Source of the DNA: an uncultured Bacteroides sp.
Lineage (GTDB): Bacteria > Bacteroidota > Bacteroidia > Bacteroidales > Bacteroidaceae
Direction: 5' to 3'
DNA length: 44,019 nt
Assembly: GCA_949289345.1 (NCBI GenBank)
Contig: CASENS010000038.1
Span: 1 to 44,019 of the forward strand
Made by a program: the position numbers and the translations under genes. Below are positions 1 through 7,798 of the stretch, piece by piece (positions within the stretch are counted from its first letter, which is position 1; the number at the start of each line of letters is the position of its first letter). The notes under the pieces were generated by a model, which saw only the letters and a program-made list of their open reading frames with translations, was not told the origin of the DNA and searched no databases.

Positions 1-224
1 TAAGTGATTATCATAATATGAGTTGGGCTTATATAAATATGATTCATACTCAAAATGTAATAATTGTCCCAGGTGTAGGACGTTCTACAGATGAAGAAGC
101 TTTGAAACATATAAAAAAACTGTTTCCAGAGTATGATGGTAGAATTTATCAGGTGCAGATGCAATCTATAGTTAAAAGAGGGGGAGGAGCTTTAAATTGC
201 CTTTCATGGTCTTTTACTATATAA
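1..224 (+). CDS. Agmatine deiminase / PAD-family protein, C-terminal fragment
   Basis: Only the last ~74 codons are present; the frame is open from base 3 to the left edge, so the gene begins outside the window and the internal ATG at 18 is not its start. The tail resembles the C-terminus of bacterial agmatine deiminase / peptidyl-arginine deiminase-like enzymes: a small-residue segment leading into YIN, a beta strand NVIIVPG, a helix with EALKHIKKLFPEYDGR, and a closing GGGALNCLSW. In that family the closing motif is normally GGGxxHCxT and its cysteine is the nucleophile that attacks the guanidinium carbon. Here the cysteine is kept but the preceding histidine is asparagine. The family hydrolyses agmatine to N-carbamoylputrescine or deiminates arginine; which of these applies cannot be decided from the tail alone. 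Confidence 0.7.
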   Translation, partial: SDYHNMSWAYINMIHTQNVIIVPGVGRSTDEEALKHIKKLFPEYDGRIYQVQMQSIVKRGGGALNCLSWSFTI

Positions 225-677
225 GCAAACTGAAATAATGCGCTAAAATAAGTTTCTCATATCTCTATTTTTTCTAAATTTGCAAAAACTTGAAAAGCAA
301 TATAACGCAGACCACAGCAATTTGGACGGTTGCCAAATCGCTACCCCAAAACAAGGTAATTCTTCTAACTCGTTTAATCTCAAATAGCTATATTCCTTAT
401 ACATATTTACGAAAAATCCATGGAATAACCGCCTAAATCCGACAGAAATGCGAATTTGAAATTGAAGATTAAGCAGTTAAAAGAAAACACAGAAGTTGGG
501 CAGAGGGCAGGAAACTGTTTCCAAACGGATTGAAGCAGAAGAACGGTTTCCAAGTCACTACCCAATGGAGTTACTGATTTGGCAGTCATCGAACCGTCCG
601 CGCCGTTCTGTGTAGGTTATTACCCCGTCAGAAACCAATGTTCTGATAAATGGCCTGGCGATATGTATGTTTCACTT

Positions 678-926
678 TCATTGCTTGATATGATATACTG
701 TTAGTCCGGTAATCATGTTCTCGTTGGTCTTGGATGGATTGAAGTATCTGGCTTTCACTGGTATGGAATCCTGTCCCTTGCCTCCCCAATCCAATTCTCC
801 GGAATAGAGAACCCTGTTTTTCCAATACAACGTGCCCTCTACGAAAAACGTATATTTCCCTGCAGGAACATGGAATATCGGATACAGATAAAACTGTAAA
901 ACGACTCCCCCTGCTACAAGCTGCCA
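678..926 (-). pseudogene. Possible C-terminal remnant of an unidentified protein
   Basis: The minus strand has an open stretch of about 82 codons closed by TGA at 678-680, with no start codon near its 5' end and a stop immediately before it. Its translation has the composition of a folded, beta-rich secreted domain (FYLYPIFHVPAGKYTFFVEG, later LYSGELDWGGKG, ending TVYHIKQ). A different minus frame also stays open over 628-927 but gives a Ser/Arg/Gln-rich product unlike a protein domain. I read the former as the surviving tail of a broken gene. The family is not recognised. Confidence 0.35.
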
Positions 927-964
927 TCAGACAAACTGACAGATGGGAGGGGTAAGTAATGCGG

Positions 965-1013
965 AAGCCGAGTGCCCTGACATTTCTCTTTCATGTCAAG
1001 CAACACCCGGCTT
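965..1013. other. Imperfect long hairpin
   Basis: AAGCCG (965-970) pairs with CGGCTT (1008-1013), and inside it TGACAT (978-983) pairs with ATGTCA (993-998). On the plus strand it is followed by TTTT, so it could end transcription from the left, although the nearest plus-strand gene ends at 224. Confidence 0.35.
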
Positions 1014-1079
1014 TTAGGAAAGTAACTTGAAATTCTATAGGAATGGACAATCCGAACTCAGTTCAAGATTTTAATCAAA

Positions 1080-1107
1080 CCGCTTAACCAACCGGTGAGG
1101 GAAGCGG
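1080..1107 (-). terminator. Weak terminator-like hairpin after the nitroreductase
   Basis: CCGCTT (1080-1085) pairs with AAGCGG (1102-1107), four bases beyond the nitroreductase stop. On the minus strand the stem is followed by TTTGATT, a poor U-tract. Confidence 0.35.
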
Positions 1108-1110
1108 AGG

Positions 1111-1755
1111 TCAATCTATGAACTTCACCTTTTCCGCATTCCGTGGCTTGGCACCTGGAGCTTCGTCCGGATAACCGAAAGCGATGCAGTACAACAGTTC
1201 GTAGCCTTCGCTAAAGTTGAGCCGCTTCAAGTATTCAGCCGCTTCGGGTGATTTCATAAATCGGGCAGGGCCTCCTAAGCAACAGGATCCGATACCCATA
1301 GACTGTGCGGACAAAATCATGTTACCACCCAGCAGACCGCAATCTATTTGTGAGCAATCATACGAGGGGTCATTGGCTATAAACACCACCGTAGGTGCGT
1401 TGCGGAACATATTTTTGAACGAAGGGTCTTCGGCCGCTTTCGGATTGGCTTTGGTATAGAGATCCGTTACACCGTCGATGTAGTCCGGATTGTCCACTAC
1501 ACGCACTTCCCACGACTGCTTGTTTTGTCCGTTGGGCGCATTGATACCACAGTTCAGAATAATCTGCATCGTATCACGGTTCACAGGCTGCGGTTTGTAT
1601 TGGCGGATGCTACGGCGTTCCATGATAGTAGCTATTACGGCATCTGACTTGCTGACCTCTTTTACCTCCGTGTTTTCCTGCTGGGGTGCTGATACACATC
1701 CACTGATAGCGGCGCATAGACACAAGCCGCCCAAAATGCTCTTTACTGTTTTCAT
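1111..1755 (-). CDS. Nitroreductase-family lipoprotein
   Basis: A 214-residue protein of the FMN-dependent nitroreductase fold. Residues 1-20 form a lipoprotein signal ending AISGC, so Cys20 is the probable lipidation site and the enzyme is exported, which is unusual for a family that is mostly cytosolic. ERRSIR (46-51) is the conserved flavin-phosphate-binding start of the fold. NAPNGQNKQSW (about 73-83) is the second flavin-contact motif, and the glycine-rich GIGSCCLGGP segment is the usual third. The family reduces nitro, quinone or related substrates with NAD(P)H; the substrate here is unknown. It starts 41 nt after the small lipoprotein gene ending at 1797, with no clear promoter between, so co-transcription is likely. 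Confidence 0.85.
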   Translation of the reverse strand: MKTVKSILGGLCLCAAISGCVSAPQQENTEVKEVSKSDAVIATIMERRSIRQYKPQPVNRDTMQIILNCGINAPNGQNKQSWEVRVVDNPDYIDGVTDLYTKANPKAAEDPSFKNMFRNAPTVVFIANDPSYDCSQIDCGLLGGNMILSAQSMGIGSCCLGGPARFMKSPEAAEYLKRLNFSEGYELLYCIAFGYPDEAPGAKPRNAEKVKFID

Positions 1756-1796
1756 ATGTTTTACATTTTTAAGTAAGTGTGCAGAATTAATTGATA

Positions 1797-2168
1797 TTAT
1801 CTTTCATCATTTTCCAATCCCTCGTTCAGCCCGTTCAGAAATCCGTCTAATGCCACACCGGCCTTTTCCATTTCTTCCATAATGGCCTTTCCACTGTTCT
1901 TGAACACAGTGGCTGCATATTGGCCTTGTAACGTGGCTACTTCCTCCAGTTCTTCTTTCGTTAAGTCGTCGTAGGAGTTGATTTCATCCAGCAGTTTGCT
2001 AAATTCGTCATTGGCCTTTTCCCACTGTTCGGAAGTATAATCCCCACACTCCTCGCTGAGTTGCTCTACAAAATCTTTCAAATCATCGATGCGACTCGTT
2101 TTCGACTGGCATGCGTCAAGGAGAAGCAATCCTGTTCCGAACATCAGTCCTACAATAAGTTTCTTCAT
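1797..2168 (-). CDS. Small helical lipoprotein (DUF6565-like)
   Basis: This 123-residue protein has a lipoprotein signal ending LLLDAC (Cys20). The mature part is acidic and almost wholly helical, with the conserved-looking phrases YTSEQWEKANDEF and SYDDLTKEELEEVA followed by LQGQYAA. I associate this pattern with a Bacteroidales-only family annotated as DUF6565, but that assignment is from memory. No function is known. A near-perfect Bacteroides promoter lies directly upstream (-7 at 2197-2204, TTG at 2224-2226), so it can be expressed independently of the sigma factor gene before it. The nitroreductase gene follows 41 nt later. Confidence 0.7.
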   Translation of the reverse strand: MKKLIVGLMFGTGLLLLDACQSKTSRIDDLKDFVEQLSEECGDYTSEQWEKANDEFSKLLDEINSYDDLTKEELEEVATLQGQYAATVFKNSGKAIMEEMEKAGVALDGFLNGLNEGLENDER

Positions 2169-2180
2169 ATTTTTCTGTTT

Positions 2181-2333
2181 TTAAACGTTCAGATGGCAAA
2201 TATACGAATTTTGTGAGAAAATCCAAGCACAAAGAGGAAACTCAACGGGTGGGAAACGTTCACTTTCCTCGGCAGATATGGAGAGAAAGCAGGTCAGTAA
2301 CAAATAGGCAATCAGCAAGAATCGTAGCATCAT
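2181..2333 (-). CDS. Candidate 50-residue secreted peptide overlapping the sigma stop
   Basis: On the minus strand an ATGATG overlaps the TGA stop of the sigma factor gene and opens a 50-codon frame to TAA at 2181. The N-terminus (MMLRFLLIAYLLLTCFLSIS) is a typical signal-peptide or single-helix sequence, followed by AEESERFPPVEFP. The stop/start overlap would allow translational coupling to the sigma factor. Against it, the 3' third of the frame overlaps the promoter of the next gene, and no homolog is recognised. It may be a real small protein or chance. Confidence 0.35.
   Translation of the reverse strand: MMLRFLLIAYLLLTCFLSISAEESERFPPVEFPLCAWIFSQNSYICHLNV
2197..2226 (-). promoter_or_regulatory. 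Bacteroides-type promoter for the small lipoprotein
   Basis: On the minus strand TATATTTG (2197-2204) matches the -7 consensus TAnnTTTG, and a TTG (2224-2226) lies exactly 19 nt upstream. The lipoprotein ATG is about 29 nt downstream. Confidence 0.75.
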
Positions 2334-2920
2334 AGCCATATCCATTCATCGTTCGTATATAAAAACAGGAGCAAAGGGAGATAATCTTTCAATTCAACCG
2401 TTAATTGGTTTAATGCTTGCTGAATCCGGTAATTTACCGTTTGTACCGATACGCCCAGTCGTTCGGCAATTTCTTTATAGGTCATATCCTTGAAGCGATG
2501 CATAATGAATGCCTCCCGATAGGTGTCGGGCAAACGGTGAATAGCTTCATTTAATTTCCGACTTAAATCGTTGATAGCACAGAGATCCACTTCTTCCAAT
2601 ACGTTTTCTATAATATTTTGGTAAAAGCGAGTATCGGCATTCAGTTTGATTTGTTCTTGTTCAATACGGTTAAGTGCTTTCCGATAGACTACTTTCAATA
2701 AATATTTTGCCAATGAAGTCTGGATTATTTCTTCCGCTCGGTGTTCCCAAAGCCATAACATCGCATCTTGTGCTATTTCCTCCGCACTTTCCACACAAAC
2801 AAACCGCTTACCATAGGAACATAGCAAGGGATAATACTTTCTGAACAGGGTGTCGAAAGCTTTCATATCTCCTTTTTTCAGTCGGTTGAGCAACAATGTA
2901 TCTGTGTGGAGTGCTTCCAT
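2330..2920 (-). CDS. ECF RNA polymerase sigma factor (sigma-70 family)
   Basis: A 196-residue ECF sigma factor of the Bacteroidetes type. Region 2 spans about residues 10-80 (FDTLFRKYYPLLCSYGKRF, then EEIAQDAMLWLWEHR). Region 4 spans about 130-180, with the helix-turn-helix YKEIAERLGVSVQTVNYRIQ. These proteins are normally held by a FecR-type anti-sigma factor and released by a SusC/TonB-dependent transducer. No FecR gene adjoins this one; the only FecR in the window is 11 kb away at 14132-15148, at the other end of the carbohydrate locus, making it the natural candidate partner. The C-terminal tail after region 4 (LPLLLFLYTNDEWIWL) is hydrophobic. A TATATTTG -7 element lies about 30 nt upstream of the start. 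Confidence 0.92.
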   Translation of the reverse strand: MEALHTDTLLLNRLKKGDMKAFDTLFRKYYPLLCSYGKRFVCVESAEEIAQDAMLWLWEHRAEEIIQTSLAKYLLKVVYRKALNRIEQEQIKLNADTRFYQNIIENVLEEVDLCAINDLSRKLNEAIHRLPDTYREAFIMHRFKDMTYKEIAERLGVSVQTVNYRIQQALNQLTVELKDYLPLLLFLYTNDEWIWL

Positions 2921-2950
2921 TATTCATGATTAGGTTACTTATTGGCTGTG

Positions 2951-2958
2951 CAAATATA
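2951..2958 (-). promoter_or_regulatory. -7 element upstream of the ECF sigma gene
   Basis: TATATTTG on the minus strand matches TAnnTTTG. A TTG lies about 21 nt upstream, slightly wider than the usual spacing. This suggests housekeeping-sigma expression of the ECF gene. Confidence 0.6.
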
Positions 2959-3080
2959 GTTTTCTTTTTGCAAAATTACCAATAAATGACTGAAAAAACT
3001 CCTATTCCATAGATAATATGCATGACATCATGTAATAACGACCCGACATTCTGTCAGCTGTATACTGCCAAAATTTCTTA

Positions 3081-3155
3081 TATATTCGTGGGTCGATGAA
3101 TATAAGTGCGTGGGCCATTTCATATATACATTCGTGAGCTCACGCACTTATATTC
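3081..3155. repeat. Cluster of nested palindromes
   Basis: A 15-bp perfect inverted repeat, GAATATAAGTGCGTG (3098-3112) and CACGCACTTATATTC (3141-3155), encloses 28 bp. Within and beside it are TATATTC (3081-3087) pairing with GAATATA (3098-3104), and the 12-bp palindrome CGTGAGCTCACG (3133-3144). The arms can pair in two mutually exclusive ways. No U-tract follows, so a simple terminator is unlikely. Confidence 0.7.
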
Positions 3156-3220
3156 CTTTTTGAGGGTAATTCCTTGGAGAAGGTTACTGTCCAATAAAAA
3201 GTAGTTTTTCCCAAAAACAT

Positions 3221-3318
3221 CTTTCACAAAGGTTTCACCCTTCCCTTCACCCTACCGTTTCACGTCCTTCACGGCTGGTGAAAGTTTATCGCCCGGTGAA
3301 CGATTTGTATACCTTCAC
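3221..3318. repeat. TTCAC/GTGAA-rich repeat block
   Basis: Eight copies of TTCAC or its complement GTGAA occur in about 100 bp (TTCAC at 3223, 3234, 3246, 3259, 3268 and 3314; GTGAA at 3278 and 3296), the first five spaced 9-13 bp apart. The fifth copy and the first GTGAA form a small hairpin. I recall similar TTTCACC-rich blocks near mobile or phage-like loci in Bacteroides genomes but cannot verify that here. Confidence 0.55.
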
Positions 3319-3443
3319 AAACTTACACACATTATTTTTCACTGTAAGTGATTGAATGTCTTCCTGTTATGGCAAAACCTTACAGACTAGCACGTCGCTT
3401 TTTGCTTCATACTAATGTTAGACGTGGAAAAACTAAAGTTCTC

Positions 3444-4880
3444 TCAATGTCTGTTAAATATTATATCAGACACAATCTTTCTTATTCGAAGAACATTTAT
3501 CTCTATAGGTAACAAGAAATCTATTTTCTCGTAAACAGCTTCTTTGTCTAAGACTTCTTTGGGCTGTTGTTCAGTCTTTTGCGACCAAAAGCAATTGCCT
3601 TTAAATGAAGACAACTCCATGGTTTCATCTCCGAAGAAATGTTTTGTTCCGGCTTCAGTCAGTAAAAACTTATTATTCTCAAATCTCAGATTTGAAGAAT
3701 ATGCCATGCAGAAATTAATGGCATGTATCTTATTAACAATCAGATTATCATGCACTAAGGTGTTTTTCAAGGGAGAATCCTTGTGAGCGGGTTCACACCA
3801 AATGTGCATACCTGCTTGCGAATATTTAAGTCCATCATTGATACTTAAGTTATAGCGTACAACATTGTCGCTCCATTCGCTGGCACCTCCATACTGAAAC
3901 AGCCCATAGCCAGCCCCTGCATTATTCATGGCAATGTTATATTGCATGACGGAGTGAGTAATGCCGCCGTCAAAATCAAATCCACCGCCATCATATCCGT
4001 TGACTGAACTCTTGTTATTATGCGAGTAACAATACTGGATGACCAGATGGTCTGTCTCATAGCCCCAAATGCCAACCGGTCCATTCCCGGAGCGAGGCAT
4101 GTCCCAACCATTCTCCATTGATTCACAATATTCCACTAAAACATGACTCGCATATCCTACTAATATCCCGCTTCCACTATGATTGTCTAAGATGGCAGGA
4201 CATCCCGGATTATTCTCTGCCACACAATAACCTACATATGCGTTATACAGACGCTTCTCGCCGGGACGTCCTGTTACCTCAATTCCATTGTAACCATTGT
4301 CATGCACGTATGCATGGGTAATCCGTATATTTTCTCCTCCGACTATTCCGATGCCATTCATCAGATAACCGGAAGCCTCCACGTCCTCTATCTGAACGTT
4401 GCGCGAATCTATTACTTCTATGCCGCTTCCTTGATTCCCGCTTTTACGTCCTTTTCCTTTCACGGTTATATCTTTAATATGAATATACTCACATGCGTCG
4501 AGAGTAATGGCGGAAGAAGTATCCGAGTAAATTTCAGATTGCCCCTTCCCATAAGATGTAATGACAACAGGTAAATCCGCAGTAGCCTTTATGTCAGCAA
4601 TCCGAATAGATCCATTCAGCGTTTGGTTACCGGCAAGCAGGATGCTATCTCCAGGTCTGAATTGAACATCCTGCAATTTGTCCAATGTTTTAAATGGATA
4701 TTCCCTACTGCCGTTAGTTATATCTTTATCATTAGATGAATCTATATAGAAACATCTTGTCTTGTTGGCTGTCAGTCCATTCTGAGCCTCTTCTAAAGCC
4801 ATTGTATAAGAAAAAGCAATTCCGGTTAAATACAAGAAACCTAATGTTATTGTTTTCTGTAAGAAAAGTCTTTTATTCAT
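3444..4880 (-). CDS. Right-handed parallel beta-helix protein, last gene of the carbohydrate locus
   Basis: This 478-residue protein is predicted to be secreted. The start chosen is the ATG at 4880, giving MNKRLFLQK; an in-frame TTG two codons earlier is less likely. After a signal peptide come a short strand-rich cap with the phrase NGSREYPFKTLDKL, typical of pectate-lyase-like beta-helix enzymes (DUF1565/PbH1), and many irregular ~22-residue coils with the pattern N-x-I-x-I/V (for example GIEVIDSRNVQIEDVEAS, GIGIVGGENIRITHAYV). The acidic cluster GGGFDFDGGITHS (roughly residue 300) is a possible active-site or metal site. Such proteins cleave or bind acidic polysaccharides, but no lyase family can be named. 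It is the last gene of the leftward unit, 118 nt after the beta-galactosidase. Confidence 0.75.
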   Translation of the reverse strand: MNKRLFLQKTITLGFLYLTGIAFSYTMALEEAQNGLTANKTRCFYIDSSNDKDITNGSREYPFKTLDKLQDVQFRPGDSILLAGNQTLNGSIRIADIKATADLPVVITSYGKGQSEIYSDTSSAITLDACEYIHIKDITVKGKGRKSGNQGSGIEVIDSRNVQIEDVEASGYLMNGIGIVGGENIRITHAYVHDNGYNGIEVTGRPGEKRLYNAYVGYCVAENNPGCPAILDNHSGSGILVGYASHVLVEYCESMENGWDMPRSGNGPVGIWGYETDHLVIQYCYSHNNKSSVNGYDGGGFDFDGGITHSVMQYNIAMNNAGAGYGLFQYGGASEWSDNVVRYNLSINDGLKYSQAGMHIWCEPAHKDSPLKNTLVHDNLIVNKIHAINFCMAYSSNLRFENNKFLLTEAGTKHFFGDETMELSSFKGNCFWSQKTEQQPKEVLDKEAVYEKIDFLLPIEINVLRIRKIVSDIIFNRH

Positions 4881-4998
4881 AAGCAATTAAGCACATTTAG
4901 TTTAAGTAGCTAAAAAGTTAAGCCGATAGTAAAGTATTGGCTTAATTTCTAAAATAATATCAATCAAGCCTGTATACTTACTTAATATCATATCTCTG

Positions 4999-6726
4999 TC
5001 AATATCCATACATCTTCACTCTGAACACCTTAGCTTCCACCTTGTCAGTGAACGAGCAATTCATGGAAGCCTCATCGCCATTGAGCCGATGGGAAAGCAT
5101 TTCTCCATCGTCCGTGAAGGTAATCTCGTCCAAAGAAAGGAAGCCTATGTTCTCCGCCTTGCAACGGCTGCCTTTCTCGATATGAATCATTATATCTCCA
5201 AAACCGGCTAACAGGAAGTCTCCCTTTCCCAACTCAATGGCCAACAGGCCTGCCGTGTTACCCTTGGGACGATTAGAATCATTTCCTGTCACAATGCCTG
5301 CCAAGGCCATTGACTGATTGTTTATGTAAGGCACGATGCTGATGACGAAATCTCCTATCTCCACACGGTCTGTCTTTCTGTCTCCATCGATGAGCAAGCC
5401 CGTCATTCGGGGCGTTCCCATAGCCGATTGAATATAAGGGATAAGGTTCTTCAGACATCTAAAAGCCTTGTCATATGAGGTGTCGTTTATTGACCACCAC
5501 CGGTCTATCCCGAAAGGAGAATAGCCTATAGCGCCATAGCGTCCGATGGCATAGAAAGCCCGCGCCGCACCCGCTGCGTCAGCAGTAGTCTCAGGAATAA
5601 ACAGCGGATTTCCTTTGGCAGTGTACTGACGGCAAGTCTCATCGAAAATCTCAATGGCATAGATGTCCGGCGAGAAGAAATCGATGGACGGAGCCGCCGC
5701 ACGCCAGATATCGAATACATGAGGAAGCGGACCTCCCGAAGGATATTTTCCGGGTTCACAAAAAGCGTAACTCTTCAACCACGCATTGACATACATGGGC
5801 AAGGCATAAGCCTGCTTGCCTCGCAAAGCGATGTACTCTACATAAGTGGCGTAGTGCCAGGTCATGAAAATTTCTTCTGTCAGATATGGGTATTCGTTCA
5901 TCCATTGAGCGGTGTCGTTGCCTGGATGTCCCTTACCGAACACTTCCTCCCATGTTCCCTGCCGCTTGCTTCCGTTGGTTTCCCAAGCCTGGCGGATGGC
6001 GGGATGCAAGGTCTTGCAATGCTTGGCCAAATAGGCTGTCAATGCTTCGGGAACCTGCCCCTTGAAAGCAAGGTTAGCCGCCGGCGAATAGTCGCGCATG
6101 GCACGGTTGTCTCCTCCCCAGAAAGCTGCGGCTCCATCCAACGCACCCATTTCATTCTCCACCTGCACTAAAATAACGGTATGGTCGTAATCTGTTTCCT
6201 TGATGTGTGCCATCATTGCGGTGAAGGCGCGGGCATCCGCTTCCATGGTTTCACGTCCCAACGTGGAAAGTATGTTCACCTTCTGTCCGTTGACGAAGCT
6301 GGCCAAAGGGAAACGGCGGGTGTCCTGCTTCACCCACGAAGGAGCATAAGTGGAAAGCCCATTCTTCCAGCTTCCGAACCACAAAATACCTAATTTGACT
6401 CCCGCCGCACGGGCACCGTTAATCATGTTGTCCACTTGGGTGAAATCAAACTTGCCCTCTTCTGGTTCAAGAAGTTCCCAGCTGACTGGAGCCAGTACGG
6501 TGTTGAAATTCTTGTCGGCCATCTGTTGCCATACGGGAGCCATGAGGTGCGCACTGCCGGTGGCAGAGTTGTGCAGTTCTGCAGCCAGCATCAAGAAAGG
6601 TTTCCCGTCCACAATAAGTTGTATCTGTCCGTTTCGTTTATCCAAATGCGGAATGGTGGTGTCACTAACCTGTGCCCTTGCAATGACAAAGACAAATGAG
6701 AGAGCGATTGCAAATAAAGTTTTCAT
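4999..6726 (-). CDS. GH35/GH42-like beta-galactosidase (DUF5597 C-terminal domain)
   Basis: A 575-residue clan GH-A glycosidase with a signal peptide (cleavage near ARAQ, residue 19). The barrel opens with FLMLAAELHNS and NFNTVLAPVSWELLEPEEG, the usual start of GH35/GH42 enzymes that remove terminal beta-galactose. The acid/base is Glu192 in VQVENEMG and the nucleophile is probably Glu379 in LFIPETTAD; both are present. The C-terminal ~150 residues form a beta-sandwich that I place with DUF5597, which follows this type of barrel. It lies 36 nt after the GH43 gene in the same direction. Together they fit stepwise removal of galactose from a galactan or arabinogalactan. Export to periplasm or surface is inferred from the signal peptide. 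Confidence 0.85.
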   Translation of the reverse strand: MKTLFAIALSFVFVIARAQVSDTTIPHLDKRNGQIQLIVDGKPFLMLAAELHNSATGSAHLMAPVWQQMADKNFNTVLAPVSWELLEPEEGKFDFTQVDNMINGARAAGVKLGILWFGSWKNGLSTYAPSWVKQDTRRFPLASFVNGQKVNILSTLGRETMEADARAFTAMMAHIKETDYDHTVILVQVENEMGALDGAAAFWGGDNRAMRDYSPAANLAFKGQVPEALTAYLAKHCKTLHPAIRQAWETNGSKRQGTWEEVFGKGHPGNDTAQWMNEYPYLTEEIFMTWHYATYVEYIALRGKQAYALPMYVNAWLKSYAFCEPGKYPSGGPLPHVFDIWRAAAPSIDFFSPDIYAIEIFDETCRQYTAKGNPLFIPETTADAAGAARAFYAIGRYGAIGYSPFGIDRWWSINDTSYDKAFRCLKNLIPYIQSAMGTPRMTGLLIDGDRKTDRVEIGDFVISIVPYINNQSMALAGIVTGNDSNRPKGNTAGLLAIELGKGDFLLAGFGDIMIHIEKGSRCKAENIGFLSLDEITFTDDGEMLSHRLNGDEASMNCSFTDKVEAKVFRVKMYGY

Positions 6727-6762
6727 TTATAACATATTTTATTAGTAATGTTCCAACTTATT

Positions 6763-7788
6763 TTATTCTTCAAGATTCCACTGGTCTTTCCACTCTATCA
6801 CCGGTTTTCCATCGACAAAAGTCAACGGGAGCCATACATAGCGGGAATCGTCCAAGTCGGTCTTGTTCCAACGGTCGAACATCGCGACAATCTGACCGTC
6901 TTTTCCTCCGACAGGCAATACGAATGTACTTTGTGCATAATAGGTTTTCTCGGCATCCTTTCCTATGCAAGGATTGCCAATCACCTTCCATTCACCCAAC
7001 ATGGAATCCGCAACCGCGCACTGGGCTGTGTTAGGATCCCACCCCGTGCAACCGGAAGAGATGAGATAATATTTCCCGTCATGCTTAAAAACGGCCGGTG
7101 CTTCCCGGTATTGTTCAATGAAATTGCGAGTATAAATGCCTGTATGTTGCGTATAGTCATCGTTCAGCAATCCGATGTAAAGCGTCTTGTTCCATTCGGA
7201 CGAATGAATGTGATAAGCGCGTCCGTCATCGTCTTTAAAAACAGTTTGGTCACGGCTGTCTCCTCCATTAGGCTTGAAGGAGCCCAAGTAGGTGAACCGT
7301 CCCGTAGGCGAGTCGCCCACGGCAACACCTGTATGAGCTTTTTCATAATTGGGGCTGTCGATGTGTACCCACATGACGAACTTCTTCGTCTTGTCATTGT
7401 ATATGACTTTGGGACGTTCGATGATTTGTGAAGGATGCAAGTCTGATTGTGCGTCTTGAGTATCGGGCGGCAGTACCACGCCTTCGAATTTCCAGCTCAC
7501 TAAATCCGTGGACGAATAACACGAAACGCCTCCCGCTTCGGCACGCCAACCTACACAGATGTCATCCCGATAATACGTTGAGTCACCTTTGTATTCTCCA
7601 TACCAATAATAAACTCCATCATGATACATAATGCCTCCGCCATGGGCATTGATGGGATTGCCGTCCGTGTCATACCAGACAATGCCCGGTACAATGGTTT
7701 TCGGAGTTCCATTACGACATGCACCGACACTTATCATGAATAAGCAAGCCAATGCGACAATATAAAACAATGAATTTCTTTTATGCAT
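6763..7788 (-). CDS. GH43 lipoprotein, probable exo-beta-1,3-galactanase (subfamily 24-like)
   Basis: A 341-residue five-bladed propeller enzyme with a lipoprotein signal ending ISVGAC (Cys24). Most GH43 enzymes have a catalytic base Asp near the first blade; here that segment reads NPINAHGGGIMYHDG, without it. This is the hallmark of GH43 subfamily 24 exo-beta-1,3-galactanases, which instead use two glutamates and a glutamine. Matching residues are Glu124 (IIERPKV), Glu229 (YREAPAV) and Gln286 (YYAQSTF). The family trims the beta-1,3-galactan backbone of type II arabinogalactan and can bypass side chains. The assignment is from motif reading; subfamily 34 is the main alternative. It begins 10 nt after the broken lipoprotein gene, in line with the SusC-SusD operon. 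Confidence 0.8.
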   Translation of the reverse strand: MHKRNSLFYIVALACLFMISVGACRNGTPKTIVPGIVWYDTDGNPINAHGGGIMYHDGVYYWYGEYKGDSTYYRDDICVGWRAEAGGVSCYSSTDLVSWKFEGVVLPPDTQDAQSDLHPSQIIERPKVIYNDKTKKFVMWVHIDSPNYEKAHTGVAVGDSPTGRFTYLGSFKPNGGDSRDQTVFKDDDGRAYHIHSSEWNKTLYIGLLNDDYTQHTGIYTRNFIEQYREAPAVFKHDGKYYLISSGCTGWDPNTAQCAVADSMLGEWKVIGNPCIGKDAEKTYYAQSTFVLPVGGKDGQIVAMFDRWNKTDLDDSRYVWLPLTFVDGKPVIEWKDQWNLEE

Positions 7789-7798
7789 AAGTCTTATT

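Larger units (their letters stand above)
225..1110. other. 886-bp region without an intact gene
   Basis: No convincing intact reading frame lies here on either strand. It holds one possible gene remnant on the minus strand (678-926), a long imperfect hairpin (965-1013) and a short hairpin just past the nitroreductase stop. The rest looks like decayed sequence. Confidence 0.6.
2921..3443. other. 523-bp intergenic region rich in repeats
   Basis: Between the sigma factor and the beta-helix gene there is no credible coding frame. It contains the sigma promoter, a cluster of interlocking palindromes (3081-3155) and a TTCAC-rich block (3221-3318). Confidence 0.65.

Noticed and set aside
407-589. 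60-codon minus-strand frame in the decayed region
   Set aside because: Low-quality composition, no ribosome site and no neighbour context.
628-927. 99-codon minus-strand frame with an ATG
   Set aside because: A different minus frame over the same bases looks more like protein; this one is rich in Arg, Ser and Gln without structure.
3369-3512. 47-codon plus-strand frame beginning MAKPYRLARR
   Set aside because: It overlaps the 3' end of the beta-helix gene on the other strand, has no family resemblance and no promoter or ribosome site.
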